Of a stretch of DNA of 64,000 bases, positions 40,031 to 50,300 are shown one piece after another. A program made the translations under genes and the position numbers. The stretch covers positions 5,447,501-5,511,500 of the forward strand of contig NZ_CP035490.1 in the NCBI RefSeq assembly GCF_004135205.1, read 5' to 3'. How positions within the stretch are numbered: the stretch's first letter is position 1; every line of letters starts with the position of its first letter. The stretch is from Hahella sp. KA22 (lineage in GTDB: Bacteria; Pseudomonadota; Gammaproteobacteria; Pseudomonadales; Oleiphilaceae). The notes under the pieces are model-generated. The model ran no database searches and had not been told where the DNA came from. It saw nothing but the letters and a program-made list of their open reading frames with translations.

Positions 40031-41029
40031 ATGGCGCTATTAGAAGTTAAAAACCTGGAAGTAAAATTTGGATTGCGCAGCGGCGCCGTTACCGCCCTGC
40101 GGGACATCAGCTTCACCGTTGACCGCGGCCAACGCCTGGGCATTGTGGGCGAATCCGGCGCAGGTAAATCCGTCGCCGCGTTCTCCATACTCAACTTGCT
40201 GAGCCGCCCCGGCTATATCTCCAGCGGAGAGATCAATTTCGACGGAAAAAACCTGTTGAAGATGTCTTCCGACCAACTGCGCAACGTGCGCGGCAATCGC
40301 ATCAGCATGATCTTTCAGGACCCCATGATGACCCTGAACCCCGTGCTGACAGTTGGCGCTCAGATGGTTGAATGTCTGCAGGCGCACACGCGGGTGTCCA
40401 AAGAAGACGCGAGAAAAATCGCCCTGGAAAAGCTCAAGCTTGTACAGATTCCTTCTCCGGAAAAACGCCTGGACCAATATCCTCATGAGCTTTCCGGTGG
40501 TATGAAGCAACGCATCATTATCGCCATCGCTCTATTGCTGAATCCAGACATCATCATCGCCGATGAACCTACAACCGCTCTGGACGTCACCATCCAGGCG
40601 GAGATCATGGATCTGCTGCTGGAACTGTGCACAAGCCAGAACCTGGGTCTGATCCTGATCACTCACGATCTGGGCGTTGTATCCCAGGTCACGCAACAGA
40701 TGATCGTCATGTACGCAGGAAAAATAATCGAGCAAGGCCCGACCAAGGAAATCATCAATGACGCACAGCATCCCTACACGCAAGGCCTGATCAACGCCTT
40801 ACCGCAGCAGGGCGTGCCTGGAGAACGTCTATACCAGATTCCCGGAGCGATGCCTCCGCTGCAACGCATTCCCAAAGGATGCGCCTTCCATCCTCGTTGC
40901 ACCTATGCGCAAGAGCGATGCGAGAAGGAACAGCCGGACTTTACTATATCCGGTGGTTGCCGCGTGGCATGCCATATGGTGGAGGACATGATCAAACAGG
41001 CTAACGTCCCCGCTTCCGAAGAGAAATAG
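40031..41029 (+). CDS. Peptide ABC transporter ATPase, DppD type
   Basis: A 332-residue nucleotide-binding subunit: Walker A GESGAGKS at about 40-47, the Q-loop region MIFQDPMMTLNP, signature LSGGMKQR, Walker B IIIADEPTTALDV and the switch histidine in LILITHDLGVV. The C-terminal oligopeptide-transporter domain has the cysteines that bind an iron-sulfur cluster in relatives (GCAFHPRCTYAQERCEKEQP). It pairs with the next ATPase to drive import. Confidence 0.97.
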   Translation: MALLEVKNLEVKFGLRSGAVTALRDISFTVDRGQRLGIVGESGAGKSVAAFSILNLLSRPGYISSGEINFDGKNLLKMSSDQLRNVRGNRISMIFQDPMMTLNPVLTVGAQMVECLQAHTRVSKEDARKIALEKLKLVQIPSPEKRLDQYPHELSGGMKQRIIIAIALLLNPDIIIADEPTTALDVTIQAEIMDLLLELCTSQNLGLILITHDLGVVSQVTQQMIVMYAGKIIEQGPTKEIINDAQHPYTQGLINALPQQGVPGERLYQIPGAMPPLQRIPKGCAFHPRCTYAQERCEKEQPDFTISGGCRVACHMVEDMIKQANVPASEEK

Positions 41030-41049
41030 AATTACAAGAGTCCGGTCTT

Positions 41050-42057
41050 ATGACAGCATTGGTGAATATCAAAAACTTATACAAAAAGTTTCCGATACAT
41101 GGCGACTGGTTGGATCAAATCAGTTTCGCCAACGGCCGCTTCCACATGAAGCGCGAGTACGTGCACGCCATTAACGGTGTTTCTCTGGATGTGCAAAAAG
41201 GCGAAGCGCTATGCGTAGTCGGCGAGTCCGGCTGCGGAAAGTCCACGGTCGCACGCGTCGTAATGGGGCTTCTTTCTCCCAGCGGCGGTGAAATTTGCTA
41301 CGAAGGCAAGCGTATAGACCACTTGTCGTCCAACGCAATGATGCCGTACCGCCGCAAGATGCAGATGATCTTTCAGAATCCGTATGCATCGCTGAATCCA
41401 CGCATGACCATCAAGCAAACGCTTGAGGAGCCAATTCGCTGGCACCAGCCCAAACTCGCCACCGGAGAGTTGAAGGACAAAGTGGCGGAAGTCATGAAGT
41501 CAGTGGGCGTTGACCCTTCCTGGGGCGAACGCTTCCCTCATGAGTTCTCCGGCGGTCAGCGTCAGCGTATCAGTATTGCGCGCGCACTGATTGTAGACCC
41601 CGAGTTTATTGTCGCCGACGAACCTATTTCCGCACTGGACGTATCAATTCAGGCGCAGGTATTAAACCTGCTGATGGACGCCCAGGAACAACGCGGCCTC
41701 ACCTATTTGTTCATCACCCACGACTTGTCCGTCGTTGAGCATTTCGGCACCCGCGTCGCGGTCATGTATCTGGGCTCCCTCTGCGAAGTCACTACGGCTC
41801 GCAAACTGTTCGCGGCGCCCCGGCATCCTTACACCCAAGCCCTGCTCAGCGCTATTCCACGATTGGAAGACGAAAAGCCTGAATTTATCCGCCTCAAAGG
41901 TGAAGTGCCCACCCCGGTAAATCTACCCTCAGGCTGTGTTTTTCACGGCCGCTGCCCTCACGCCAACGATCGCTGCAAACGTGAAGTCCCCGTATTAAGG
42001 GAGGTAGACGGAACACAGGTGGCATGTCATGCTGTTGAAGAAGGCCGGCTAGATTAG
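41050..42057 (+). CDS. Peptide ABC transporter ATPase, DppF type
   Basis: A 335-residue nucleotide-binding subunit: Walker A GESGCGKS at about 58-65, MIFQNPYASLNPRMT, signature FSGGQRQR, Walker B FIVADEPISALDV and LFITHDLSVV. The C-terminal cysteine region is GCVFHGRCPHANDRCKREVP. It has an insertion near residues 18-35 (HGDWLDQISFANGRFHMKRE) common in DppF proteins, which join a binding domain to the pore. Its stop codon lies inside the operon terminator. Confidence 0.96.
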   Translation: MTALVNIKNLYKKFPIHGDWLDQISFANGRFHMKREYVHAINGVSLDVQKGEALCVVGESGCGKSTVARVVMGLLSPSGGEICYEGKRIDHLSSNAMMPYRRKMQMIFQNPYASLNPRMTIKQTLEEPIRWHQPKLATGELKDKVAEVMKSVGVDPSWGERFPHEFSGGQRQRISIARALIVDPEFIVADEPISALDVSIQAQVLNLLMDAQEQRGLTYLFITHDLSVVEHFGTRVAVMYLGSLCEVTTARKLFAAPRHPYTQALLSAIPRLEDEKPEFIRLKGEVPTPVNLPSGCVFHGRCPHANDRCKREVPVLREVDGTQVACHAVEEGRLD

Positions 42058-42067
42058 CCGGCTTTTT
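42044..42067 (+). terminator. Intrinsic terminator of the peptide-transport operon
   Basis: A 7-bp perfect stem GCCGGCT / AGCCGGC with the loop AGATT, followed directly by TTTTT. It overlaps the last codons and stop of the DppF-type gene and precedes the LysR gene by about 40 bases. Confidence 0.9.
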
Positions 42068-42108
42068 CAACCCACCCTAACAATAAAATCATAGCGGACT
42101 GTAGATCT

Positions 42109-43047
42109 GTGGAAATTCGTTGGCTTGAAGACTTCATAGCTCTCGCTAAAACCCGGCACTTTTCACGCGCCGCAGACGAGCAGAATGTGACGCAGCCGAC
42201 ATTTAGCCGTCGGATAAAACTTCTGGAAGAAGAAATGGGCGTACAGCTGGTGGACAGGAATACCCTGCCTCTTTCGCTGACGCCAGCGGGTGAACTGTTT
42301 CTTGACGCCGCTGACAAAATCACCCGCATCCTCAGGGATACACGGGAAGAATGCCACGCGATTCGTGAAGAACAATCAAGCCGACTGGTTTTTGCAACGA
42401 CGCAAACGCTTTACCTTTCTTTTTATAAAGCGTGGCTGGAGCCGTTCAGTCGCTCGCTGGATATTGCACTGGACTTGAATCTCCACTCAACAGCATGGAC
42501 TGTCCGCGATTTTTCCCACGCATTGATGGAACAGCAGTGCGATATCATGCTGTGTTACTGGCACCCCAGTATTGAACTACTGGCGGATGCATCGCCCAAT
42601 GTATTTGAATATGTAAAGATCGCTAGTGAACGGCTGTTGCCATGCAGCTCCGTGGATGAGTCAGGCGCCCCCAAGTTCGTATTACCCGGACACAAAAGAA
42701 GGCCCATTCCCTTTATCGACTACCACGATAACGCCTTTCTCAAGCCGGTTGTTCATCATACGATCACCCACGCACAGAACGATTTACACTTGGTGACCGT
42801 CAACAAGAACTTCCACTCTGTCAGCGTTAAAGCCATGATCCGGGAAGGTTTCGGCGTAGGCTGGATACCATTCAGGCTGGCGCAGGAAAGCATTCGCTAC
42901 GGCAGAATGAAACCTGCTGGAGATGAGAGATATTACACTGACTTGGAAGTACGCTTTTATCGCAAGAGAGATAACAAGCACCCCAGCTTGGAGAAGCTGT
43001 GGAATAAATTGAAGGAACATACGGAAGCCAACGTGAGCGTAGTTTAG
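42109..43047 (+). CDS. LysR-family transcriptional regulator
   Basis: A 312-residue LysR regulator starting at GTG, with no clear ribosome-binding site. The winged helix-turn-helix is clear: WLEDFIALAKTRHFSRAADE, NVTQPTFSRRIKLLEEEMG. A linker helix and an effector domain follow, including DIMLCYWHPS and MIREGFGVGWIPFRLAQ. Overall it resembles the HypT/QseD (YjiE) branch rather than typical amino-acid LysR proteins; this is recalled similarity. It follows the peptide-transport operon on the same strand but after a terminator, so it may be expressed separately. Regulation of the transporter is possible but not shown. Confidence 0.9.
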   Translation: MEIRWLEDFIALAKTRHFSRAADEQNVTQPTFSRRIKLLEEEMGVQLVDRNTLPLSLTPAGELFLDAADKITRILRDTREECHAIREEQSSRLVFATTQTLYLSFYKAWLEPFSRSLDIALDLNLHSTAWTVRDFSHALMEQQCDIMLCYWHPSIELLADASPNVFEYVKIASERLLPCSSVDESGAPKFVLPGHKRRPIPFIDYHDNAFLKPVVHHTITHAQNDLHLVTVNKNFHSVSVKAMIREGFGVGWIPFRLAQESIRYGRMKPAGDERYYTDLEVRFYRKRDNKHPSLEKLWNKLKEHTEANVSVV

Positions 43048-43080
43048 CTTCCGTAGACCCTGTCAATATACAGAGCTCAG

Positions 43081-43962
43081 CTATTGCTGCGAAACCTGAT
43101 AACCCTGTTTTTGCAGCAAGTCCACAACACTGCCAGGCCCCACCAAGTGGCCTGCGCCAACCACGACAAAGCAGATCTCTCTGTTTTGCAAACAGTTCTC
43201 CACCGACTTCGCCATTTTTGGATTACGGCCGTCAAACATCAGTTCGTAGACAGGTTTGGCGGCAGGCGTTTCTTTCAAAGGGTCGCTGATCGCCAGTCGA
43301 TACATCGCCTCCGCATCCCCTTTTCTCCACGCAGTCGCCATTTCACCCCAAATCTTCTCATACTCGTCCATTTTGGACAGCTCTTCCCGAGTGGCCTCCT
43401 CTACCTCAGGCAGACTCATCACCAACTCCATTTGCTCCTGAAAAGATTCTATCTCGCGAATAGGCTTACTGCCTCTCGCCTGACTCATGAAGTAGAAATC
43501 GATGCCTCTATCCTGCGAATAGCCCAAGCGCATTGCTTCCAGAGCCGCCAGGGTCAATTCGATGAAACCAATACGCTGGCGCTCAATCGCCAGCAATGGA
43601 ATCTGATGCAGGCTGAGTCGCTCTTTAAGCAACTTTATAGTTTCTGGAGACAGGTGATCATGAATGGTTTCGCCGTTGGGATAAAACGCCGTACGTTGAA
43701 TGATTTCCTGTTGCTTCTCTGGCGATATCGCCTTTTCATCCATTTCCACAACCAATACATCGCTGCGTTTGAAGGCATCCATAATCTGGCGACGCATGGG
43801 GTAAAACTCGTCGGATCCGAAGTGGATAGCGCCGAGCAGATAAGCCGTCCCGCCACCGGACTCCACTCTCCAGAATAATCCTTTATCCTCAGCAGCCTGG
43901 GCGCTGACAACCATCCACTGCAAAACGATAAAGCACAGAACGCGCTTCAGCATGACATGCAT
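43081..43962 (-). CDS. TraB/GumN-family protein
   Basis: A 293-residue protein with a signal peptide (MLKRVLCFIVLQWMVVSAQAAED). The mature part has the TraB/GumN pattern: GLFWRVESGGGTAYLLGAIHFG near the N-terminus, VVEMDEK, GIDFYFMSQARGSKPIREIESFQEQ, and the C-terminal CFVVVGAGHLVGPGSVVDLL. Conserved GxxH and glutamate pairs suggest a metal-dependent hydrolase or peptidase related to Tiki proteins. The ATG used has AAGGAG in front; ATG at 43953 is an alternative. It converges with the LysR gene. Confidence 0.9.
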   Translation of the reverse strand: MHVMLKRVLCFIVLQWMVVSAQAAEDKGLFWRVESGGGTAYLLGAIHFGSDEFYPMRRQIMDAFKRSDVLVVEMDEKAISPEKQQEIIQRTAFYPNGETIHDHLSPETIKLLKERLSLHQIPLLAIERQRIGFIELTLAALEAMRLGYSQDRGIDFYFMSQARGSKPIREIESFQEQMELVMSLPEVEEATREELSKMDEYEKIWGEMATAWRKGDAEAMYRLAISDPLKETPAAKPVYELMFDGRNPKMAKSVENCLQNREICFVVVGAGHLVGPGSVVDLLQKQGYQVSQQ

Positions 43963-44104
43963 TTTAGCTCCTTGATGCGATAGTAATCCGAAGGCCAACA
44001 CAATCGTCGCCTCAACAGCGACTAGCATAACAGTAGAACTTTTGAGGTAAAGGTAAATTGTCTGGCAAAAAGGAGGGGGAGATTTAAGAGAGGGGAAGTA
44101 AAAA

Positions 44105-44142
44105 AGGCCGGGCTTTATCCATTGCAGACAGGCTTCCGGCCT
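44105..44142 (-). terminator. Terminator of the Ig/FnIII lipoprotein gene
   Basis: On the minus strand a 7-bp stem AGGCCGG / CCGGCCT with a loop of about 24 bases is followed by TTTTTTAC. It lies 32 bases after the lipoprotein stop. The T-run makes it a good intrinsic terminator for that gene. Confidence 0.75.
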
Positions 44143-44173
44143 AGATCCATTCCAGCGCGCTCCGCGCCAGTGG

Positions 44174-45964
44174 TTATTTAAAGGTTTTGGACAATGTTTT
44201 GGACGATTCGCTCTCTAATCCGTTCACATCAACCGCCGTTACAGCGAATGAATTGTAGCCAGCTGGAAGATTCGACAACTCAATGCTGGTTTGCGATGGG
44301 TTGCTTATCTGAATCACCTTTTCGTAATTTTCATCTGGAACGCGATGGTAAATGCGGAACCCTTTCAACTCAGCTTTAGCCAGACCATCGCCATTTTCAC
44401 GAGTAGTTGGAATATTCCAGGCAATCTTCACTTTACGCACTGGCTTGGATGAAACTTTAAGGCTGGCGCGATTACTGGTGACGCTGCTTACATCATTGCT
44501 AACCACTACATCGTAGTTACCACTGCTGCTTAAAGTCAGACCTTTAAGCGCCAACGAGCTTTGAGTTGCGTTAGGCAGATTGACGCCATTCTTGCGCCAT
44601 TGATAGCGAATGGGGTCCGTCCCCGTCGCAGAGACATTCAACGTCACGGACTCTGACACATATGCGCTGGCCGATGTGGGCTGTATGGAAATCTTAACTG
44701 GCGTGGAATCGCCCAGCGCCGCCCGCTTGGCGAACTCTGAAGACTGCTGACTAATTTGAGACAGCAATGACTGCACCGACTTGTTGCGAGTCATCGCCTC
44801 TAAGTCTGTGGAGATAGCAGACGCCTCATTAAATAAAACATTCAACGTCACCAGGGACTGAGTATTAAAGTCGCTAGGAGGTAACTCGCCAGACTGAGTG
44901 TATGACTTAACCGCATCGCCCATCACTTTTGCGATAGACATACCTTGACGCTGCGCCAGCCCTGCAAAAGCCGCATTAACCACACTGGCCCGCATATATT
45001 CGATTCCCACATCAGCGCCCGCTGCATCGCTATTCGAAATAGCAACCAAGTCCACTGGGCGCTTATCAATGAGTCCGGCCTGAATTCCTAAGGATTTCGC
45101 CAAATCCGTTTTCGCCTTACTCCAGGAAGCGGAGGTTAAGCCTTTGCTACTCTTGTGAGACAAGGCGACCGCCAAGTGAGTCAAAGCGGAAATATTCAAA
45201 ACCGCTTTATCGGCTGTCGGAAGCGGCAAGTATGAATCGAGAACAAACCCTTCCGATAATGACATCACATCACCAAAGGACGTTCCCTGACCGGACGCAT
45301 TCAGCCCGCAGCCAGCGGTGGCGTCGCAGGTCATACGCGTACTCTCGTTGGAGGTCGCCTCAATCAGATAGCCGCCCGCTACCGGATTTTTAATAATCAG
45401 CTCGTAGCTCCCATCGGCGTTGGTCAACGTAAGCGCAGCGGGGTTTTGAAAATCCGCATCATTCGCCGCGCCTTTCGCTACAACAGGGAACGCCGCCACC
45501 AAGGCGTTTTTCAGCGTCCCTTTCATCACATAACCACTAACCATCAACGAACGTTCTGGCTCAGCTGGCGCGCCATCGTCGGACGAAGCATCATCGCCAG
45601 GCTGTGTGGGAGTCGCGGGGTCAGAAGGCGTAGCAGGATCTGTGGGTGTAGCAGGGTCCGCAGGCGTATCTGGCTGAGAAGGGTTGGTTGAACCGCTTCC
45701 TCCGCCATCAGGAGTTGAAGGCGTCGTAGAACCAGTATCTGAAGATCCTGAATCGACGCCAGAATCATTGTTTGTGGCGCCATTGGAGCCAGAGCCGTTT
45801 TGCGTTGGGGCGGACGTATCCACTGGGGCGCTGTTGGACTGTCCGCTATTTTGCGCAGACTTGTCCCCATTGGAGTCATGTTCGTTACAGGCTGCCAATC
45901 CCAAAGCGACAGCAAAGCATCCTGCCATTAGCAGCACACGGCGGTGAAAAGTATAGGAGATCAT
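44174..45964 (-). CDS. Lipoprotein with Pro/Thr/Ser/Asp-rich region, Ig-like and FnIII-like domains
   Basis: A 596-residue lipoprotein (lipobox LAAC, cysteine near 26). A low-complexity region of about 115 residues rich in Ser, Gly, Pro, Asp and Thr contains DPATPTDPATPSDPATPTQP. A domain with VSGYVMKGTLKNALVAAFPV and carboxypeptidase-regulatory-like sheets follows, and then a helical region of about 190 residues. An Ig-like domain (about 420-500: VTLNVSATGTDPIRYQWRKN, SSGNYDVVVSN) precedes a final fibronectin-III-like domain. It is probably a surface-exposed, adhesin-like lipoprotein. No enzyme motif is visible. It looks monocistronic. Confidence 0.82.
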   Translation of the reverse strand: MISYTFHRRVLLMAGCFAVALGLAACNEHDSNGDKSAQNSGQSNSAPVDTSAPTQNGSGSNGATNNDSGVDSGSSDTGSTTPSTPDGGGSGSTNPSQPDTPADPATPTDPATPSDPATPTQPGDDASSDDGAPAEPERSLMVSGYVMKGTLKNALVAAFPVVAKGAANDADFQNPAALTLTNADGSYELIIKNPVAGGYLIEATSNESTRMTCDATAGCGLNASGQGTSFGDVMSLSEGFVLDSYLPLPTADKAVLNISALTHLAVALSHKSSKGLTSASWSKAKTDLAKSLGIQAGLIDKRPVDLVAISNSDAAGADVGIEYMRASVVNAAFAGLAQRQGMSIAKVMGDAVKSYTQSGELPPSDFNTQSLVTLNVLFNEASAISTDLEAMTRNKSVQSLLSQISQQSSEFAKRAALGDSTPVKISIQPTSASAYVSESVTLNVSATGTDPIRYQWRKNGVNLPNATQSSLALKGLTLSSSGNYDVVVSNDVSSVTSNRASLKVSSKPVRKVKIAWNIPTTRENGDGLAKAELKGFRIYHRVPDENYEKVIQISNPSQTSIELSNLPAGYNSFAVTAVDVNGLESESSKTLSKTFK

Positions 45965-46275
45965 TGTGTGTCGTTCTCTATTAGTCGCACGGTAAGGATA
46001 CTGATCACAGCCAAATCCACCATTGGCCGTTAGGCCTATTTACCAAAACCGCACGCAATCCATTTGGACGATTTTTATCCAAAGACAACACGTTGATTGC
46101 GTTAAGGAAAACACTTGAGGCCAGAAAAGCGGGGCAGTATAAATTTCAGCAGCGTATAAAGAAAGAGGGTGGTAATATTGCGCCGCCCGACTTGCATGCC
46201 GCAATGGATGCATTTACCCTGAGCATATCTGTATATTTTTCAACCAAAATCAATTTCACTTATTGTATACATTGC
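45965..46275. other. Intergenic region between the lipoprotein and the AraC gene
   Basis: About 310 bases between divergent genes. The AraC frame is open through part of it (from 46093), with an ATG at 46204, but the encoded residues there do not look like an AraC N-terminus. Short AT-rich stretches near 46230-46275 could hold the AraC promoter. No other gene is seen. Confidence 0.5.
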
Positions 46276-47061
46276 ATGCTGCAAGCAAATGTGATCAGCC
46301 TGCCGCAAAACGTAAATCGGCACAAACATACGCATTACCAACTAGTGCTGGGTCTAACCGGCACTGCAGAGATCGATATGTGCGGTCTCGCAGCTCGTTT
46401 GGACGTCAGTCACGCCTGCATCGTGCCGACCGATACATTCCATGACTTTTATGGCCGTCCTCGCAACCATGTCTTAGTCATTGACTTAGATCAGGACTAT
46501 CCTGCCTTTCTCGACTCCCATCACCCCGACTATGACCTTTTAAACCCTATGTTTGAAAGGCCGCAGCTGGTAACGCTGGACCGTGGACTGCAGCAACTGA
46601 CGCAGGTGTCTATTCAGGAAATCCAGTGGGCGCAGGATGATCGCGCCCTGCGTCACCATTTGGCGTGCAGCATTATCCGCTGCCTAAGCCGAAGAATTTC
46701 GCCTAGCGTAAAACGGCAAAAATCTCCCGTGCTCGACATGCACCGGATCGATCAGTTCATCTATAAGCATCTGCATGAGCGCATCTGTATTTCAGACCTC
46801 GCCGGCAGTATTTGCGTGAGTGAACGTCACTTCCACGAACTCTTCAAACAGGCGACCAACCAGACGCCCCATCAATATGTCATCCGGGCGCGCCTGGATT
46901 ACGCCAAGCGCTTGATGCTGGAAACTAATTTGTCTATTGCGGAAATCAGCCAAAAGTGCGGATTTTCCAGCCAGAGCGCACTGACCAACTGCATGCGCAA
47001 GCATGACGGGCTAACCCCCAAACAGGTGCAAAAACGCAGTCAGCAATCCGACAGGATGTAA
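46276..47061 (+). CDS. AraC-family regulator, probable activator of putA (PruR-like)
   Basis: A 261-residue protein from this ATG (MLQANVISLPQNVN). The N-terminal cupin-like sensing domain has NRHKHTHYQLVLGLTGTAEID. The C-terminal AraC-type double helix-turn-helix has ICISDLAGSICVSERHFHELF and IAEISQKCGFSSQSALTNCMRK, ending GLTPKQVQK. Its position directly ahead of putA-putP, and its resemblance to the proline-responsive AraC regulator PruR of Pseudomonas aeruginosa, suggest that it activates putA with proline. The frame is open further upstream, so the start is uncertain. Confidence 0.87.
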   Translation: MLQANVISLPQNVNRHKHTHYQLVLGLTGTAEIDMCGLAARLDVSHACIVPTDTFHDFYGRPRNHVLVIDLDQDYPAFLDSHHPDYDLLNPMFERPQLVTLDRGLQQLTQVSIQEIQWAQDDRALRHHLACSIIRCLSRRISPSVKRQKSPVLDMHRIDQFIYKHLHERICISDLAGSICVSERHFHELFKQATNQTPHQYVIRARLDYAKRLMLETNLSIAEISQKCGFSSQSALTNCMRKHDGLTPKQVQKRSQQSDRM

Positions 47062-47085
47062 ATGCGACAGGTCAATTTTTGATTA

Positions 47086-47137
47086 TTGCAGTTCTGTAAA
47101 GCACAGCTTTTTGCAAAATCCATGCAGTTTTTTGTAA
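47086..47137 (+). promoter_or_regulatory. Direct repeats upstream of putA, candidate AraC-type sites
   Basis: TTGCAGTTCTGTAA at 47086-47099 is echoed by GCAGTTTTTTGTAA at 47124-47137, with 36 bases between repeat starts. They lie 170-220 bases ahead of the putA start and just after the AraC gene. AraC proteins typically bind such direct repeats. Assignment is inferred from position and spacing only. Confidence 0.4.
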
Positions 47138-47305
47138 GACCTGAACGATAGCAAAACATTACATTCTGTCCATTCGCCCCGTCTCAGGCCGTTGTCGTTC
47201 TTTTGAACAAATTAAACGACAGCGGATCAGGCCGGGCCGGCTCCTTTCAAAAGCCGGATCTTTACAGACAATAACGCCAATTATCGCGGTTCTGGAGTAC
47301 TCCGT

Positions 47306-50300
47306 ATGTTTAAAGCTTCATCCGTACTTTCGCCCGACATCCAAGCTGTTAGCCTGGACTCGCTGTGGACGGCGATAACCCAAAATTACGCCGTTGACGA
47401 AGCGGCTTATCTTGAAGAACTAATGGCTCTGGCGACGCCCGGAACTGATGAGTTAAGAGCCATCACCCAAGGCGCCACCAAGCTGATTGAAGATGTCCGC
47501 GCCCAGGACGACTCCGTACACATGGTCGACGCCCTGTTGCAGGAATACAGCCTGGATACACAGGAAGGCGTGTTGCTGATGTGTCTGGCGGAAGCTCTGA
47601 TGCGCATCCCCGACAAAGCCACCGCAGACGCACTGATACGCGACAAAATGTCCGCGGCGCAGTGGGAAAAGCACATGGGCAAGAGCGAATCCACGCTCGT
47701 CAACGCCTCTACCTGGGGTCTGCTGCTAACCGGGAAAGTCGTCAAGCTTGACCGCAATATCGACGGCACGCCCGCCAATGTTCTCAAACGCCTGATCAAC
47801 AAGTGCGGCGAACCCGTCATCCGCAGCGCCATGAACCAGGCCATGAAAATCATGGGCAAGCAGTTCGTTTTAGGCCGCGACATTAGCGAAGCATTGCAAA
47901 ATGGTCGCAAATACCGCGACAAAGGCTATAGCTACTCTTTCGACATGCTGGGCGAAGCCGCTCTTACTGCAGAAGACGCAGAGCGCTACTTCCAGTCGTA
48001 CATAAAAGCGATTGAGACTGTTGGAGCCGATCAATACGACAACCGCCCAGGCGCTTCCAGCATATCCATCAAGTTATCCGCGCTGCATCCCCGTTACGAA
48101 CAAGCCCACCAAGACCGTGTACTTACAGAAATGTACGAGAAGGTTTTGTTACTGGTGCGCGCTGCTCGTGAGCGCAACGTCAGCCTGACCATCGATGCGG
48201 AGGAAATGGATCGCCTGGAGCTGTCCCTGCGTCTTTTCGAGAAACTATACCGCTCACCTGACAGCCGCGGCTGGGGAGAGTTCGGTCTGGTTGTGCAAGC
48301 ATATTCCAAACGCGCACTTCCAGTTCTGTGCTGGCTTACAGCGCTGGCGGCGGAACAAGGCGACCGTATCCCCGTGCGCCTGGTGAAAGGCGCATACTGG
48401 GATAGCGAAATCAAACTTTGCCAGCAACGCGGCTTGCCCAGCTACCCTGTTTACACTCGCAAAGAAAGCACCGACGTTTCTTATCTGGCTTGCGCCCGAT
48501 TCCTGTTCAGCGAATACGCGCGCAACCATATCTACCCGCAGTTCGCCACTCACAACGCGCACACTGTCGCGTCCGTGCAGGCCCTCGCGGAGAAGAGCGA
48601 CCGCCCTTTCGAATTCCAGCGCCTTCACGGCATGGGCGACGCGCTGTACAACGCGCTACTAGCCAAGCAGAAGCGCACTGTGCGTATTTACGCACCAGTC
48701 GGCGCTCATAAAGACTTGCTGCCCTATTTAGTTCGTCGATTGCTGGAGAATGGAGCCAACTCCTCTTTCGTACACCGTCTGGTGGATGCAGAAACGCCCA
48801 TCGACAGCTTGGTGCAGCACCCGGTGCATGAGTTGACCCGGTATTCATCGCTGGCCAACCACCGCATCCCGCTGCCTGCACAGATATTCGGCAACCGTAT
48901 TAACTCTATGGGAGTGAACCTGTTCGTGGAAAATCAATATTCGCCGTTAGAAAAACAATTGAGAGCCTGGGATCAGCACCAGTGGAAAGCCTGTCCCGTT
49001 ATTAACGGAGAACATCGCACTCTGGCCGCGCCGAATCAGGTACTGAGTCCTTACGATCAGACCCAATCCGCCGGCACGGTTTACTGGAGCCAGTCCAACG
49101 ACGTCGACGACGCACTCTCAGCCGCTTACGCAGGTTTCGAGAAATGGAATAACACTCCCGTTGAAAAGCGCGCGCAAAGTCTGGAAAAGCTGGCTGACCT
49201 GATGGAAGCCGGCATGCCTGAGCTGATGGCGCTTTGCTGCCGCGAAGCAGGCAAGACGCTGCAAGACAGCATCGACGAAGTTCGCGAAGCGGTCGATTTC
49301 TGCCGCTATTACGCAGAACAGGCGCGCAAACACTTCAGCAAGCCCAATGTATTGCCTGGACCCACTGGCGAATCCAACGAACTATATCTGGAAGGCAAAG
49401 GCGTATTCGTCTGTATCAGCCCCTGGAACTTCCCGTTGGCGATTTTCATTGGTCAGGTCACCGCCGCTCTGGCGGCGGGCAACGCTGTAATCGCCAAGCC
49501 TGCGGAGCAAACCAGCCTGATCGCGGCGCGCGCCATTGATATGATGCTGGAAGCTGGCGTCGCCAAAGAAGCGATCCAGTTCCTGCCCGGCGATGGAGCC
49601 CAATTGGGCCCGCAATTGCTGAGCGACAATCGCGTATGTGGCGTTGCTTTCACTGGCTCGACTCAGACTGCGCATATTATCAACCGCAGCTTGGCCGCCC
49701 GCGACGGCGCTATCGCCACCTTGATCGCAGAAACCGGCGGCCAGAACGCCATGATCGTGGACAGCACCGCATTACCTGAACAGGTAGTCAAAGATGTTGT
49801 ACAATCCGCCTTCGCCAGTGCGGGGCAGCGTTGTTCCGCACTACGCGTACTGTTCGTGCAGAAAGACATCGCAGACGGAATTCTGGAACTGCTATCAGGC
49901 GCGCTGAAAGAACTCAAGGTGGATCACCCGAAACACTTGAGCACCGACGTGGGTCCAGTTATTGATGCAGAAGCGCAAGCAGGCCTGTTGAAGCACATCG
50001 AAGAGATGAAAGCTAACTCTCGCTGGAGCGCTGAAGCGATTCTTCCCGGCGATCACAACAAAGGCTTCTTTGTTAACCCAAGCGCGTTTGAAATCGGCTC
50101 TATCAGTGAGCTGAGCAAAGAGCACTTCGGACCGATCCTGCATATTGTTCGCTTTGCTGCGGAAGACCTGGACAAGGTCATCGACAGCATCAACAACACT
50201 GGTTTCGGATTGACGCTGGGCATTCACAGCCGGAATGAAACCACCGCCGCTCATATCGAGAAGCGAGTGAAAGTAGGCAACACCTACATCAACCGCAACC

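Noticed and set aside
43084-43878. Plus-strand frame of 264 codons opposite the TraB/GumN gene
   Set aside because: It is antisense to a gene with a clear family match and has no domain of its own.
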